A stretch of DNA of 64,000 nucleotides from Pullulanibacillus pueri (GCF_014639255.1 NZ_BMFV01000023.1:1-64000); one strand, 5' to 3'; positions 7,504-16,387 are shown, numbered from the stretch's first letter. A program made the numbers and translations. The notes: a model not told the origin generated them from the letters alone.

Positions 7504-8856
7504 ATGGCAAATGAATTATCAGCAAAAATGAATGGAATTTCTCCAGAAATGGTGAAGCGCTTCTCGGATAATAACCGAGCACAGGGGTTAAATCAAACAA
7601 TTAAGAATGCCATTATGAAAAATGGTATTGATGCTGCAACGGAAAATAATGCAGCCATTGTCGCGATGAATCAAGTTTTTTCTGAAGAAATTAAAACAGG
7701 TAAAGTGACCAATCAGAAACAAAGCGGTCGATGTTGGATGTTCGCTGCGCTTAATACGTTCAACCATCATCTTACGGATCTTTTCAATCTTAAAGATTTC
7801 GAATTATCCCAAAACCACACTAACTTCTGGGATAAATTTGAGAAGTCTAATTTCTTTTTGGAAAGCATTATTGAAACAGCAAGTGAACCTCTAGAGGGAC
7901 GTTTAGTTTCTCATCTGCTTTCGACCCCTCAGCAAGATGGCGGTCAGTGGGATATGCTCGTTTCTCTCGTTCAAAAATACGGCGTCGTGCCAAAACAAGT
8001 CATGCCAGAAACCTTCCAAAGTGAAAGATCAGGAAGACTTAACGCTATCCTGAATACGACGCTGAGAGAAGATGCCTTGAAGCTCAGAAGCTTACATAGC
8101 CAAGGACGTTCTCAGGAAGAAATCCAAAATGTAAAAGAAGATATGCTTGCCGATATTTACAAAATTCTTAGCCTTTCTTTAGGTGAGCCACCAACGGCCT
8201 TTGATTTTGAGTTCAGAGATGAAGATGGCGAGTTTCATAGAGAGCAAGGGATTACACCGCAGGCATTCTATCAAAAATATGTTGGTCTTAATCTTGATGA
8301 CTATGTCAGCATTATTAATGCGCCAACAAAAGATAAACCGTATGGCAAAACCTATACCGTTCAATTTCTTGGGAATGTCGTCGGCGGAAAGCCAATTAAA
8401 TATCTCAATGTCGATATGGAGACCTTAAAACAAGTGGCCATTAACCAGATTAAGGACAACGAAAGTGTCTGGTTTGGTTGTGACGTAGGCAAATACTCCA
8501 ATAGTCAGTACGGGATTATGGATACAGACCTCTATCAATATGAAGAGGCCTTTGGCTTCCCTTTCCAAATGACAAAAGCGGAAAGACTTGATTATAAAAG
8601 CAGTATTATGACACATGCGATGGTTCTAACAGGCGTTAACTTGGTCGAAGGCAAACCTACCCGCTGGAAGGTTGAAAATAGCTGGGGTGAAAAGGCCGGG
8701 AAGAAAGGCTACTTCGTCATGAGTGATAAATGGATGGACGAATATACCTATCAAGTGGTTGTGAATAAAAAATACCTTTCTGATGATCTGAAAGCAGCAT
8801 TAGAGCAAGAACCTATCGAACTCAAACCTTGGGATCCAATGGGGTCACTTGCTTAA
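7504..8856 (+). CDS. pepC: Aminopeptidase C (bleomycin hydrolase family)
   Basis: A 450-residue cytoplasmic cysteine aminopeptidase of peptidase family C1B. The catalytic residues are Cys77 in QKQSGRCWMF, His371 in MTHAMVLTGV and Asn392 in KVENSWGEK. Length and layout match PepC and bleomycin hydrolase, which form hexameric barrels and trim N-terminal residues from peptides. The final residues (PWDPMGSLA) resemble the C-terminal arm that controls access to the active site in this family. The start is ATG after AGGAGGAG. It is monocistronic with a strong terminator. Confidence 0.96.
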   Translation: MANELSAKMNGISPEMVKRFSDNNRAQGLNQTIKNAIMKNGIDAATENNAAIVAMNQVFSEEIKTGKVTNQKQSGRCWMFAALNTFNHHLTDLFNLKDFELSQNHTNFWDKFEKSNFFLESIIETASEPLEGRLVSHLLSTPQQDGGQWDMLVSLVQKYGVVPKQVMPETFQSERSGRLNAILNTTLREDALKLRSLHSQGRSQEEIQNVKEDMLADIYKILSLSLGEPPTAFDFEFRDEDGEFHREQGITPQAFYQKYVGLNLDDYVSIINAPTKDKPYGKTYTVQFLGNVVGGKPIKYLNVDMETLKQVAINQIKDNESVWFGCDVGKYSNSQYGIMDTDLYQYEEAFGFPFQMTKAERLDYKSSIMTHAMVLTGVNLVEGKPTRWKVENSWGEKAGKKGYFVMSDKWMDEYTYQVVVNKKYLSDDLKAALEQEPIELKPWDPMGSLA

Positions 8857-8879
8857 TTTAAATTTAATATTCCGAAATA

Positions 8880-8919
8880 CAAAAACTACCATTTAGAATG
8901 TCTGAATGGTAGTTTTTTA
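8880..8919 (+). terminator. Rho-independent terminator of pepC
   Basis: AAAAACTACCATT / AATGGTAGTTTTTT stem-loop. It sits between convergent genes and, because both arms end in A or T runs, could serve both strands. Confidence 0.92.
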
Positions 8920-8928
8920 TCTCCATTG

Positions 8929-9471
8929 CTAAAAAGTCTTATACCAATAGAGGGCTTTATCGATATTTTTATTAAAGGCGTGAGTCATTGTATCGACACC
9001 GCCTAACACCATGCCATTTTTGATATAAAAACGGCAGGCTGCTAGATTATCATCCTGAGCTTCTAGTGAGAGTCCGAGCAACTGCTTCTTTTTTGCCCAC
9101 TCCTCAGCTTTATTAAAGAGCTGCCGACCAACGCCGCTTTTGCGATGAGACTGACACACAGCGATATTTTCAATATAGGCATATTTGTTCCATTGCTTCA
9201 CTAAGCGGATTTGACCAATACAGGCTTTGCCAAGATAGGCCATGAAGATCACTTTGTCTTCTTGATTAATATAGGACTCCCAGTTTAAGTGATCATCCGG
9301 AAATTGTATATCGTGGGGTGTATCAAAAAGTTCTTCTTCATAAGACCATATGTCATGATGTAAACAAGGAACAAGTCGTCCAAAAACAGTAAAGGGCTCA
9401 TTCGTTTTATTAATGTCAACAATGTGTTTTTGCTGCATGGGAATAATTTTAATAGAGTCTGAGGCTTGCAT
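8929..9471 (-). CDS. satA: GNAT acetyltransferase, streptothricin acetyltransferase-like (SatA/YyaR)
   Basis: A 180-residue GNAT-fold N-acetyltransferase. The layout matches Bacillus YyaR/SatA: an N-terminal EPFTVFGRLVP-like segment, a W-[NR]-KYAYIENIAVC strand, the acetyl-CoA loop RKSGVG (about residues 113-118), and GLSLEAQDDNLAACRFYIKN followed by a terminal ALYWYKTF. YyaR-type enzymes acetylate the beta-lysine of streptothricin and give resistance. That activity is inferred here from family resemblance only. It has a good AAGGAG site 6 bases before the ATG and stands alone, as intrinsic resistance genes often do. Confidence 0.8.
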   Translation of the reverse strand: MQASDSIKIIPMQQKHIVDINKTNEPFTVFGRLVPCLHHDIWSYEEELFDTPHDIQFPDDHLNWESYINQEDKVIFMAYLGKACIGQIRLVKQWNKYAYIENIAVCQSHRKSGVGRQLFNKAEEWAKKKQLLGLSLEAQDDNLAACRFYIKNGMVLGGVDTMTHAFNKNIDKALYWYKTF

Positions 9472-9659
9472 AAAAAACTCCTTTTATTAATGAATGTAAG
9501 GCTCTTTAAGCCGTTTGTAAAGTGAGGATGCTTTCAATAAATCCCAGAAAAATGGTAATATAGAGATGAGATAAAAAAACAATAACTAATGATGTGAATT
9601 TTTAAATGCACGGGTAGTTAAGGTCTGAATAATTAAGCCGGATTCATGGAGGTTTAGTC

Positions 9660-10322
9660 ATGAAAAAAGGAATGCGTTTATTGACACTTGTCTTTACTTT
9701 TTTTGTAATATGGATATCTTTTGAGTGTCGTATGGCTCTGGCGGTAGGGAGTGGGGGGATACCAGGCCCTGGGAGTGGTACGGATGATCAGCCACTTACT
9801 GCAAAAGATACGCACGTGCAGGTGACCATTATTTGTATAGCGGCAGCAATATTCCTTATCTTATTTATAAAGGAAACCCTGTTCTCTAAACGTGTGGAGA
9901 GTGATTCTAATGGGTTAAGTCCTGAAGAACGAAAATTTTGGAAGGACAAACGTCTGCGAAAGCGCATTGATAGGTGCTATCTCAATATACATAAGGCGTT
10001 ATCTCAAGCGAACCCAGAGTATGCAGCCGATTATATGTCCGAACGCTTGCTTAAAGTGAATCAAGCGCTTGTTAAACAGCATCCTGAAGAGACACAACAG
10101 CCAATCTATTTAAGAGACCGTGTTATTAGGGTTAAGGCATTATATGTTACACCTGATCGACAAGAAATGTGTGTCTCTATTGTAGGTCGGAAGAGTGTTT
10201 ATCACTCTGACGCTGTCACTAGTAAACCACTAAGGTCTCTAGCACGAAGGGAAAGCTCAGAAGAGAAATGGACCTTTATTAAAAGTGATGGAAAATGGGT
10301 GGCTGACCAGATTAATAATTAA
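9660..10322 (+). CDS. Tim44-like domain membrane protein, paralogue A
   Basis: 220 residues. A hydrophobic signal or anchor (about 5-28, ending ...CRMALAVGSG) is followed by a Gly/Pro-rich linker, a second membrane segment (about 53-70, VTIICIAAAIFLILFI) and a C-terminal domain from about residue 85. That domain (FWKDKRLRKRIDRCYLNIHKA, then PDRQEM and EEKWTFIKSDGKWVADQI) resembles the Tim44/MRP-L45-type fold, which is NTF2-like. The protein is clearly paralogous to the minus-strand gene at 12389-13123; both keep FW-DK-LR-RID-CY and WVADQI/WVVDQI. The soluble domain probably lies near the membrane; its function is unknown. Start ATG after GGAGG. Confidence 0.75.
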   Translation: MKKGMRLLTLVFTFFVIWISFECRMALAVGSGGIPGPGSGTDDQPLTAKDTHVQVTIICIAAAIFLILFIKETLFSKRVESDSNGLSPEERKFWKDKRLRKRIDRCYLNIHKALSQANPEYAADYMSERLLKVNQALVKQHPEETQQPIYLRDRVIRVKALYVTPDRQEMCVSIVGRKSVYHSDAVTSKPLRSLARRESSEEKWTFIKSDGKWVADQINN

Positions 10323-10375
10323 TGGTCTATCATGAAAAGGCCCGTATCAGGAGACACGGCAATAAAAGAAGAGGA

Positions 10376-10542
10376 TAGGGCAACAAGAGGGTCTTTTAAA
10401 ACAAGAAAACACGGGCAAAAGAGGGCCGGTCCTCATCCAGTCAGGCATAAAAATATTTTTGCCAAAATGCACCCTTAGCACCAAGTGGATTGGAGTGGAA
10501 GACGCTCGAGCTCCTTCGGGAACGGGCGAGCGTTCTGAAGCG
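10376..10542. repeat. Intergenic repeat fragments
   Basis: Bases 10376-10425 hold three CAAAAG/CAACAAG-type words about 20 bp apart, like the arrays at 1738 and 43161. Bases 10485-10542 hold TGGAGTGGAAGACGCTCGAG with an inverted CGCTCG/CGAGCG pair, related to the CTCCGCTCC palindromic repeat. A 60-codon frame across this stretch has no ribosome binding site. Confidence 0.4.
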
Positions 10543-10705
10543 AATATCTACACCGCCGCTGATAACATGAACCTTTTACATTCTTATATTGAACAAAAAC
10601 GTGGACATACAAAAGGAATTTTACCGACAATTAGTGAATAAAGTTATAGGTATATCTTTCAAATGAATGAATAGTCACTCATGTCGTGAAGGTGAGGGGA
10701 TAACA

Positions 10706-12355
10706 GTGGATTATGATGTGATTGTTGTTGGGGCAGGACTGGCGGGATTAGTTGCTACTACTGAGCTAGTGGCAGGCGGAAAGAGGGTTCTTCTCTTAGA
10801 TCAAGAGCCCGAGGCTTCACTCGGGGGTCAAGCTTGGTGGTCCTTTGGCGGATTGTTTCTTGTGGATTCCCCAGAACAACGGCGGTTGGGGATCAAGGAT
10901 TCCCGTGACTTGGCATGGCAGGATTGGCTAGGCACGGCAGGGTTTGATCGTGAAGAAGATGAGGACTATTGGGGCAAAAAGTGGGCGGAAGCCTATGTTG
11001 AATTTGCGGCTGGGGAGAAACGGGCGTGGCTTCGAAGCTTGGGCATTCGCTTTTTTCCAGTTGTCGGTTGGGCCGAGCGCGGCGGCTATCTTGCCGATGG
11101 TCACGGGAACTCGGTCCCGCGTTTTCATATTGTGTGGGGAACGGGTCCGGGGGTTGTAAAACCTTTTGAAGTTCGCGTGCGAGAGGCGATGAAAAAAGGA
11201 CTTGTTGATTATCGTCCAAGGCATCGCGTGGATGGATTAATTACTTCAGACGCTGCAGTGATGGGCGTTCATGGGACGGTCTTGGCTCCGAGTGACGCAC
11301 AGCGTGGTGAAAAGAGCAATCGGGAGAGGATTGCAGATTTTGAGTTTAATGCTCAAGCGGTTATGGTCACAAGTGGCGGTATTGGTGGCAATCATGCTCT
11401 CATAAGAGAAAATTGGCCAAAGTGGCTGGGGACGGCCCCCAAACACATGATTTCTGGAGTCCCTGATCATGTGGATGGACGCATGTTGGCCATCTCTGAA
11501 AAGGCGGGTGCGCGTATCGTCAACCGCGATCGGATGTGGCATTATACGGAAGGTATTAAGAATTGGCATCCGATTTGGCCTATGCATGGGATCCGTATTC
11601 TTCCGGGGCCCTCGTCTCTATGGTTTGATGCCAATGGCAACCGTTTCCGAACGCCGAATTTCCCAGGGTTTGATACTTTAGGGACACTTAAAGCCATCAT
11701 GGATACTGGCTATGATTATTCTTGGTTCATCCTCACCCAAAAAATCATTGCGAAGGAATTTGCCCTCTCAGGTTCGGAACAAAATCCTGATTTAACGGGG
11801 AAAAGTATTAGGGGGGTGCTTTCCCGAGCGCGATCGGGCGCACCGGCACCGGTTCGAGCTTTTATGGATAAGGGGGAGGATTTTGTTGTTGCCGATACTT
11901 TAACAGAGCTCGTTTCAAGAATGAATGCACTGACTGGGGAAAAGAGGCTTGACCTACACAAGATAAAACAGCAAATCGAAGCCAGGGATCGAGAAATGGA
12001 GAATCCTTTTACTAAAGATTTACAAGTGGCTGCCTTGCGCGTAGCCCGTCACTATAAAGGCGATCGTCTCATCAGAGTGGCTTCCCCTCATAAAATCCTT
12101 GATCCTAAAAACGGCCCCTTGATTGCTGTGCGCCTAAACATTGTGAGTCGAAAAACACTTGGAGGTCTTCAGACGGATCTATCAGGGCGAGTCCTCGATA
12201 CACTAGGGCAATCTATTACGGGTTTATATGCAGCAGGCGAAGCCGCTGGTTTTGGTGGCGGTGGTGTCCACGGTTATCGATCGCTAGAGGGGACTTTTCT
12301 TGGCGGCTGCCTCTTTTCAGGGAGGCAAACGGGGCGAGCACTAGCTAAAGAGTGA
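10706..12355 (+). CDS. FAD-binding dehydrogenase (KstD / fumarate-reductase flavoprotein type)
   Basis: A 549-residue flavoprotein oxidoreductase. The N-terminal FAD dinucleotide motif GAGLAGL follows YDVIVV directly, and the C-terminal FAD segment is LYAAGEAAGFGGGGVHGYRS. It matches the FAD-binding dehydrogenases annotated near 3-ketosteroid delta-1-dehydrogenases, with conserved GGQAWWSFGGLFLVDSPEQR and ADGHGNSVPRFH blocks. The substrate is unknown, and nothing in the surroundings indicates steroid metabolism. I choose the GTG at 10706, which has GAGGGG 8 bases upstream and puts the FAD motif at the usual distance from the N-terminus. The ATG at 10667 lacks a ribosome binding site. It is flanked by two Tim44-like paralogues. 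Confidence 0.85.
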   Translation: MDYDVIVVGAGLAGLVATTELVAGGKRVLLLDQEPEASLGGQAWWSFGGLFLVDSPEQRRLGIKDSRDLAWQDWLGTAGFDREEDEDYWGKKWAEAYVEFAAGEKRAWLRSLGIRFFPVVGWAERGGYLADGHGNSVPRFHIVWGTGPGVVKPFEVRVREAMKKGLVDYRPRHRVDGLITSDAAVMGVHGTVLAPSDAQRGEKSNRERIADFEFNAQAVMVTSGGIGGNHALIRENWPKWLGTAPKHMISGVPDHVDGRMLAISEKAGARIVNRDRMWHYTEGIKNWHPIWPMHGIRILPGPSSLWFDANGNRFRTPNFPGFDTLGTLKAIMDTGYDYSWFILTQKIIAKEFALSGSEQNPDLTGKSIRGVLSRARSGAPAPVRAFMDKGEDFVVADTLTELVSRMNALTGEKRLDLHKIKQQIEARDREMENPFTKDLQVAALRVARHYKGDRLIRVASPHKILDPKNGPLIAVRLNIVSRKTLGGLQTDLSGRVLDTLGQSITGLYAAGEAAGFGGGGVHGYRSLEGTFLGGCLFSGRQTGRALAKE

Positions 12356-12388
12356 CAATAGGGTAACGCTGCTTTGAGTTAATCATTA

Positions 12389-13123
12389 TTAACCAAAGAT
12401 TTGGTCAACCACCCATTCGCCATGACGTTTGACGAACCACCAGCGCTCTTCTAAAGTTCCTTTTTGAAATTTGCGTCCACTCATGAGTTTCTTAGTTTCA
12501 GTATTTATAATGTAATCGATCATTCGACTGGTGATCGATACTCTCATTTCTTGACGATCCGGCGAGGCATAAATGGATTTGACCTGTACGACATTCACTA
12601 AAGCGACAACATTTCGTTCCTTATCTTCTTTCATTTTTGCAATAAGGGCTTTATGTTCTTGAAGTAATCCTTCAGACATATAAGCGGCAGCGAGGTCTGG
12701 ATCTTGTTTTGACCACGCTTTTTGGATTTTGATATAGCAGGTATCAATACGGCTCCGTAACTTTTTATCACGCCAAAAGGCATCGACTTCTGGATCTAAT
12801 CCTTTAGGCTTGTGTTGAACGCGGCTGGACAGTCCGAGTGGGCGCAGGTTGCCTGTCGCCTTTGCTATACCCACAAAAACACCGGCGAAGAGTAAGAGTG
12901 TAATAAAGGAGGTCTTGCTACTACTTTGCTGATGACTAGGAGTATTTACATACCCTGGACTTCCGCCTCTTCCTCCTCGAGTACCACTTCCTCCGCTACC
13001 GCCACCACCACTTCCAGCAGATCCACCACCGGCCGCGGCTGAGGCCACGTGATGGACAGTCGTAAATGAGCCTAGAGACAAAGCAAAAAAGAATGCCACA
13101 AGTAGTAATAGAAGCTTGGTCAT
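12389..13123 (-). CDS. Tim44-like domain secreted/membrane protein, paralogue B
   Basis: 244 residues: signal or anchor at about 2-28, then a low-complexity Gly/Ser-rich stretch (about 30-55, repeated GSGGGG), a second hydrophobic segment (about 72-90) and a C-terminal Tim44/NTF2-like domain (FWRDKKLRSRIDTCYIKIQKA to EWVVDQIFG). The domain is clearly paralogous to the product of 9660-10322, while the Gly-rich linker is unique. The start is the ATG at 13123 with GAGGGGG about 7 bases upstream; the frame stays open further upstream but runs into a dispersed repeat at 13161-13248. Function is unknown. It converges with the flavoprotein gene. Confidence 0.75.
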   Translation of the reverse strand: MTKLLLLLVAFFFALSLGSFTTVHHVASAAAGGGSAGSGGGGSGGSGTRGGRGGSPGYVNTPSHQQSSSKTSFITLLLFAGVFVGIAKATGNLRPLGLSSRVQHKPKGLDPEVDAFWRDKKLRSRIDTCYIKIQKAWSKQDPDLAAAYMSEGLLQEHKALIAKMKEDKERNVVALVNVVQVKSIYASPDRQEMRVSITSRMIDYIINTETKKLMSGRKFQKGTLEERWWFVKRHGEWVVDQIFG

Positions 13124-13160
13124 TAAAATCCCCCTCAACACTTTTTGAAAATTTTTCTTG

Positions 13161-13248
13161 ATAACCTCAGAATGTCTAACTTTGCGAAAGACCATATAAG
13201 CGTCCTTTTGGCTGACCGCATTAAGGCTAGGCGTTAAGTCAGGTTTTC
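13161..13248 (+). repeat. Dispersed ~90-bp hairpin element, copy 1
   Basis: Starts ATAACCTCAGAATGTCTAAC and ends with an imperfect hairpin around GCATTAAGGC. It shares the order of blocks (TAAC.TCAGAAT, TAACTT.G.GAAG, TATAAG.G) with copies at 14961, 19191 and 24628, all in the same orientation. It lies in the 5' region of the minus-strand Tim44-like gene. Confidence 0.6.
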
Positions 13249-13343
13249 TCAAACGTCTGTATTAAAATCTTATTGATTAGTGTTATAAATAAGTATAAAA
13301 CCCGATTATTGGAGTTGTAAAACGATAAAGGAGAGTGTCATCC

Positions 13344-13877
13344 ATGAAGTATGATTTTCAAGGTAAAACACCTGTTGTTCATCATAGCGTCTATATTGCT
13401 CCCGGAGCCCAAATCATAGGAGATGTGACATTGGGAGAGGACGTGACCGTTTGGTTCAATGCCGTCATGCGTGGGGACAATGATGCTATTAATATTGGCA
13501 AGGGCTCAAATATTCAAGATGGTACCATTGTCCATGTTGATGCTGGATTTCCAGTAACTGTTGGTGAAAATGTAACAGTAGGTCATAATGTGACTTTACA
13601 TGGCTGCACCATTGAAGAGGGCGCTCTGATTGGGATGGGGGCAACGATTCTTAATGGTGCTGTTGTTAAAAAAGGGGCTCTTGTTGCAGCGGGGGCTTTA
13701 GTCACTGAAGGGACGGTCATTGAAGCCGGAACGCTAGCTGCCGGTGTCCCCGCCAAAAAGCGACGAAACTTAACCGATGCTCATCTCTCAAGAATGGTTG
13801 CAGGAGCGAATCATTACGTTGAGAAGGGGAGGGCCTTCCGTCAGGCCAATATTCTAGAAGAGGGCTATGGAAAGTAA
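13344..13877 (+). CDS. ytoA: Gamma-carbonic-anhydrase-like hexapeptide-repeat protein (YtoA/PaaY family)
   Basis: A 177-residue left-handed beta-helix protein made of hexapeptide repeats (IGDVTLG, VTVGENV, ALIGMGA, GALVAAGA). The likely metal-binding histidines are in VHVDAG and VGHNVTLHGC, at the positions used for zinc or iron in gamma-class carbonic anhydrases. Bacillus YtoA and related PaaY/YrdA proteins have this size. Carbonic anhydrase activity is possible but often not shown for this subfamily. The start is the ATG at 13344, 8 bases after GGAGAG; the GTG at 13335 is too close to that site. Confidence 0.85.
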   Translation: MKYDFQGKTPVVHHSVYIAPGAQIIGDVTLGEDVTVWFNAVMRGDNDAINIGKGSNIQDGTIVHVDAGFPVTVGENVTVGHNVTLHGCTIEEGALIGMGATILNGAVVKKGALVAAGALVTEGTVIEAGTLAAGVPAKKRRNLTDAHLSRMVAGANHYVEKGRAFRQANILEEGYGK

Positions 13878-14074
13878 ATTGACCTTTTTTCTGTCCCAAA
13901 CGGGCTTACTGTGACACTGCCTTTCAGAAAAAGACTTTTTCAATATCGAAACAGGGATTACGTCTTTTTGCTGGCCTTTAATATAAGCGTGTTAGTGTTC
14001 GCGCTTTCTTGGACATACTGAGTTTTAAGCTGAGGTGGTTTAAGAGTCATTAGTAGGATGAGGGGAACGTTAAA

Positions 14075-14941
14075 ATGGGACTGGTGTTACATTTAATTTT
14101 ATACTCCATTGTGCAAAGTCTAATAGAGATCGGTTCGCTGATAGGGATATTGGTGTTTTTCGGACTTGTATTGGGGATGATAGAAAGGGTGGCGAACCGA
14201 CAACTGATCGCGACATTCGGAAGAAAGGGTGTCCTTGTGACTGCTTGGATAGGAACCCCGGTGCACGAACTCAATCATGCGGTGATGTGCCTTATTTTTG
14301 GGCATAAAATTATTGAAATCAAGCTTCTTCAATTGAGGAGCTCTGATGGCACATTGGGTTATGTTTCCCATGCCTATAATAAAAGAAGTTTTTATCAAAG
14401 CGCTGGAAACTTATTCATTGGAATTGCGCCCATCGTTGGGGGTGTGATGGTAATAGTGCTTTTGATGCACATTTTAGTTCCGGAGGGCTTTGTTCCGATT
14501 TCCCAAGTTTTTCAAAATAACGTGCCTGATCATGCGCATTTTTTTAGTATAACCCTCCCTGCTATTGGAGTAATGGTAAAGGCGCTTTTCACACTTCAAC
14601 ATCTTTTTTCCTTGTCCTTTTGGTGCTTCCTTTTCCTTGGGATGAGTATTTCTTCACATATTGCTTTAAGTAAAGAGGATATTAGGGGGGCAAGGAGTGG
14701 ATTACTGGCAGTGTCGATCAGTTTTGTGATCGTGAATGCAGTGGCAACCTTATTACTGGGGGGCAAAGGGAATGACATGATGCTGATGTTGGTGGACGCC
14801 TGTCGCTATTATTTATTGGTAATGGTCAGCTTAGTGTTAGTGTTTTCGTTACTAAAATTGGGACTGAGTAGTCTTGTTTTCTTTACAAAACGGCTTTTTA
14901 TAGCGCGGCGCCGACAACAAGAAAGTCCTCCTTTTTCTTAA
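14075..14941 (+). CDS. Polytopic membrane protein with HELNH motif, possible site-2-protease-like
   Basis: A 288-residue protein with about six hydrophobic segments (near 5-28, 50-72, 110-130, 165-185, 210-230 and 245-270). The motif TPVHELNHAVMCLIFGH at about residues 62-78 is an HExxH zinc signature at a membrane segment, as in intramembrane metalloproteases. No clear NPDG motif of classical S2P follows; a conserved-looking SSHIALSKEDIRGARSG segment near residue 195 could supply a further ligand. Protease activity is only a hypothesis. The start has GAGGGG about 10 bases upstream. The gene stands alone, and a dispersed hairpin repeat follows it. Confidence 0.6.
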   Translation: MGLVLHLILYSIVQSLIEIGSLIGILVFFGLVLGMIERVANRQLIATFGRKGVLVTAWIGTPVHELNHAVMCLIFGHKIIEIKLLQLRSSDGTLGYVSHAYNKRSFYQSAGNLFIGIAPIVGGVMVIVLLMHILVPEGFVPISQVFQNNVPDHAHFFSITLPAIGVMVKALFTLQHLFSLSFWCFLFLGMSISSHIALSKEDIRGARSGLLAVSISFVIVNAVATLLLGGKGNDMMLMLVDACRYYLLVMVSLVLVFSLLKLGLSSLVFFTKRLFIARRRQQESPPFS

Positions 14942-14960
14942 GGCCGTAGGTTTTTGCTTG

Positions 14961-15046
14961 TAACGTCAGAATTTGTAACTTAGTGGAAGTCCTTATAAGT
15001 GCAACTTAGTCTTATCGCCTTACGGCTTAGCGATAAGCCAAGTTTC
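14961..15046 (+). repeat. Dispersed ~90-bp hairpin element, copy 2
   Basis: TAACGTCAGAATTTGTAACT at the left, then a long imperfect hairpin ACTTAGTCTTATCGC / GCGATAAGCCAAGT. This is the best-formed copy of the family seen at 13161, 19191 and 24628. Confidence 0.65.
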
Positions 15047-15128
15047 CTAATACATATTAAATATCTCTATAGGGCATAATAAAAAATGCAATAAAATTCT
15101 TGATTGATAATACTGAGGGGGAAAGTGT

Positions 15129-15317
15129 GTGCGGAAATATTTATTCAGTTTATTGGTCATTGTATTATTTATAATTTTAAACAGGCAGGCCAATAGACAT
15201 TCTTATTGGTCCTATTTTTTAAAAAGAAACTTCTACATATTTATTCAGACACTCAAGCATAGATGGTTCCTCTCTAATTATGGGACCTCAAGTCACCTTT
15301 GGAATTCAAAGGAATAA
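15129..15317 (+). CDS. Possible small membrane protein
   Basis: A 62-codon frame that begins with GTG at 15129, 8 bases after GAGGGGG. The N-terminus (RKYLFSLLVIVLFIILN) is one clear membrane segment, and the rest is rich in Trp, Tyr and basic residues. It ends 22 bases before the probable start of the DUF3231 gene, which would fit a two-gene operon. No homologue is recognised, and the frame could be spurious. Confidence 0.35.
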   Translation: MRKYLFSLLVIVLFIILNRQANRHSYWSYFLKRNFYIFIQTLKHRWFLSNYGTSSHLWNSKE

Positions 15318-15339
15318 AAAGCTAAAGGAGTGATGAGAG

Positions 15340-16365
15340 ATTAAAGCGAATCATTCAAATAAAGAAGTAAATTATAATGATTTTTTAAGCGCGGCAGAAA
15401 TGGGTAAACTTTGGGCCACCTATGTTGGCAACACCTTAGGTAAATGTGTGATAAGTTATTTCCTCAAGCATGTTGATGATTCCGATATTAAAAAGGTCTT
15501 AGACTATGCCATGGGATTAAGTGAAAAATATATAAAAAAGATGGAAGATCTTTTTCAAAAGAAAAATTTCCCAACCCCTATTGGGTTGACTGAGGAAGAC
15601 GTTAATTTAGAGGCCCCAAGATTATTTTACGATGAATTTTACCTTCATTATATGCAGTACTTAGCAAAGGCAGGGATGAGTATATATAGTGCCGCCATTC
15701 CTTTGGTGACAAGAAAAGATGTGAGGCAATTCTTTGCTGAGGCGCTTGATGGTACTGTGAAGTTACTCAGTGATGTTCATGACCTCTTAAAGTCAAAAGG
15801 AACTTTAAATACGCCTCCTCCTATGCCTCCACCTAAAGGTGTTCATTTTGTGCAAAAGCAAGATTTTTTAAATGGGTTTATAGGAGACGTGCGACCGCTT
15901 CACGGCCTTGAAGTTGCTCATCTTTTTGACAATCTGAACAATGATATTACGAGCAAGGCATTGATTAATGGCTTTATGCAAGTGGCAAAGGATGAAAAGG
16001 TAAAGAAATTTTTAGAGCGTGGAGAAAATATTAATCGAAAACATATAGAGAAATTATCACAAAAACTGAGTGAAGCTCATTTACCTTCACCGCCACTGTT
16101 AGATCATTTAGTCACGAAATCGACCACGTCACCTTTTTCAGATAAACTCATGACCTTCCATAAAATTGATATGTTTTCAATGAAAATAAGATCTTATGCC
16201 AACGGTGCCTCACTTAATGGTAGAAGAGATATCGGTAGTCTTTATGGCAAGTGTATGTTAGATGTTTCGCTTTACGTGGAGGATGGCGCCAATATTATGA
16301 TTGAAAAAGGATGGATGGAGCAGCCCCCTGAAGTGATTGATCGGGAGGACTTAACTTCAAAGTGA
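15340..16365 (+). CDS. DUF3231 family protein, probable ATT start
   Basis: About 341 residues made of two related helical halves, as in the DUF3231 family of spore-forming Bacilli (ferritin-like fold, function unknown). Landmarks are AAEMGKLWATYVGNTLGKC in the first half and DVRPLHGLEVAHLFDNL with SLYGKCMLDVSLYVEDGANIMI in the second. The first in-frame ATG (15400) would remove residues that family members normally have, and it lacks a ribosome binding site. In the same frame an ATT at 15340 sits 9 bases after AAAGGAG and directly after an in-frame stop, giving an N-terminus IKANHSNKEVNYNDFLSAAE. I therefore place the start there, with reserve. Confidence 0.75.
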   Translation: MKANHSNKEVNYNDFLSAAEMGKLWATYVGNTLGKCVISYFLKHVDDSDIKKVLDYAMGLSEKYIKKMEDLFQKKNFPTPIGLTEEDVNLEAPRLFYDEFYLHYMQYLAKAGMSIYSAAIPLVTRKDVRQFFAEALDGTVKLLSDVHDLLKSKGTLNTPPPMPPPKGVHFVQKQDFLNGFIGDVRPLHGLEVAHLFDNLNNDITSKALINGFMQVAKDEKVKKFLERGENINRKHIEKLSQKLSEAHLPSPPLLDHLVTKSTTSPFSDKLMTFHKIDMFSMKIRSYANGASLNGRRDIGSLYGKCMLDVSLYVEDGANIMIEKGWMEQPPEVIDREDLTSK

Positions 16366-16387
16366 ATACTTATCTTGATTAATAATG

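Noticed and set aside
10459..10641. 60-codon plus-strand frame
   Set aside because: It covers a palindromic repeat fragment and lacks a ribosome binding site.
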